Positions 14,709 to 15,403 of a DNA stretch of 15,403 nucleotides are shown piece after piece. The DNA comes from JAVVFH01 sp032250585 (GTDB lineage: Bacteria > Pseudomonadota > Gammaproteobacteria > Xanthomonadales > SZUA-36). Location: the NCBI GenBank assembly GCA_032250585.1, contig JAVVFH010000062.1, forward strand, positions 1 through 15,403. Reading direction: 5' to 3'. Within the stretch, counting starts at the first letter, position 1, and every line of letters starts with the position of its first letter. The position numbers were made by a program, and so were the translations under genes. The notes below the pieces were generated by a model. That model was given only the letters and a program-made list of their open reading frames with translations, did no database searches and was not told the origin of the DNA.

Positions 14709-15403
14709 GTTGCGCGGCGCGCGTGCCGAAGCGGTGGCGCCGGCTTATCCGCCCGGCAAGCGCATGTACTGCGTGGGCGACATCCATGGCCGGGCCGACC
14801 TGCTGGCCGAACTGCACGGGCAAATCCAGCGCGATGCCGCTGCGTACGACGGCCAGTGCCAGGTGCTGTATCTCGGCGATTACATCGACCGCGGCGAGCA
14901 GTCCCGGCAGGTGCTGGAGCTTTTGCTCGAACAGCCGCTGGCGGGCTTCGAACATTTCCACCTGCTGGGCAACCACGAGCGCGCCGTGCTGGATTTCCTG
15001 GTCGATCCCGTTGCCATGGCCGGGTGGCTGGTGTGGGGCGGGCGCGCCACGCTGTACAGTTACGGCATACATGCAGGCCCCATGCCGTCGCGTGACGAAC
15101 TGCGCGCCCTGCGGGACGGCCTCGACGCCAAACTCCCTGATGCCCACCGCGATTTTCTGGAAAATTGCCTGCCCGCCCATGCCGAGGGCAGCTATTACTT
15201 CGTGCACGCCGGCGTGCGCCCCGGTGTCACGCTGGACAGGCAGGAACTCGGCGACCAGCTGTGGATCCGCGACGAGTTCACGCGCAGCACCGCCAACCAC
15301 GGCGCCATCGTGGTGCACGGCCACAGCATCAGCGAGCAGGCCGAACTGCTGCCCAACCGCATCGGCATCGACACCGGTGCTTTTTACAGCGGTGTGCTCA
15401 CCG
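14698..15403 (+). CDS. PPP-family metallophosphatase, 3' end outside window
   Basis: Partial: 235 codons are visible and the frame is still open at the right edge. The PPP signature set is present: GDIHG (D28, H30), GDYIDRG (D61, D64, R65), GNHE (N92-H93-E94), H170 (HAGVRPG), and H207/H209 (VHGH). This is the bacterial PrpA/ApaH-like group: protein Ser/Thr (or Tyr) phosphatases and dinucleotide hydrolases. The ATG at 14698 overlaps the preceding gene by 11 bp, with GGAGGG 14 bp upstream; a second ATG (14764) sits right before the first motif. Translational coupling to the VpsP-like gene ties it to the exopolysaccharide genes. A role in dephosphorylating the BY-kinase or another protein of the export machine is inference; most of the catalytic domain is visible. 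Confidence 0.88.
   Translation, partial: MFDRLRGARAEAVAPAYPPGKRMYCVGDIHGRADLLAELHGQIQRDAAAYDGQCQVLYLGDYIDRGEQSRQVLELLLEQPLAGFEHFHLLGNHERAVLDFLVDPVAMAGWLVWGGRATLYSYGIHAGPMPSRDELRALRDGLDAKLPDAHRDFLENCLPAHAEGSYYFVHAGVRPGVTLDRQELGDQLWIRDEFTRSTANHGAIVVHGHSISEQAELLPNRIGIDTGAFYSGVLT

Overview
The window is GC-rich, densely coded DNA from the chromosome of a Gram-negative bacterium, most likely a gammaproteobacterium. The supports are outer-membrane and periplasmic export proteins, a CHASE2 cyclase, FecR-type signalling, and intergenic palindromes with the GGCTTCAGCC / GGCTTTAGCC core typical of Pseudomonas/Xanthomonadales REP sequences. The exact genus cannot be told from sequence alone.

Left part (1-6352): a CPA2-type cation/proton antiporter with a C-terminal RCK-like domain is followed closely by a CpdA-like class III cyclic-nucleotide phosphodiesterase, and then by a membrane CHASE2 adenylate cyclase. 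The cyclase gene is bracketed by two inverted copies (about 93% identical) of a 171-bp MITE-like element. Each copy has 17-bp terminal inverted repeats, two internal dRS3-like hairpins and its own target duplication. A long untranslated leader with alternative base pairing then precedes a small secreted FecR-domain protein, which ends at a clear intrinsic terminator.

Middle (6353-9485): two minus-strand genes. One encodes a secreted protein of unknown function with an apparent internal duplication. The other encodes a MATE/DinF-type efflux transporter. Two REPIN-like palindromes lie in the flanking gaps.

Right part (9486-15403): the export end of an exopolysaccharide locus, in the order outer-membrane beta-barrel, short OPX (GumB/VpsN-like) protein, Wzz/BY-kinase fusion, membrane-anchored VpsP-like helical protein, and a PPP-family phosphatase running off the right edge. 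The order resembles vpsM-N-O-P of Vibrio cholerae. No glycosyltransferases are in view, so the synthesis genes must lie elsewhere, probably beyond the right edge. The BY-kinase with its tyrosine-rich tail would pace polymerisation and export through the OPX/beta-barrel pair, and the terminal phosphatase could oppose it (inference). A plausible theme for the window is envelope physiology controlled by nucleotide signalling (cAMP made and degraded by neighbouring genes) beside an exopolysaccharide export machine.
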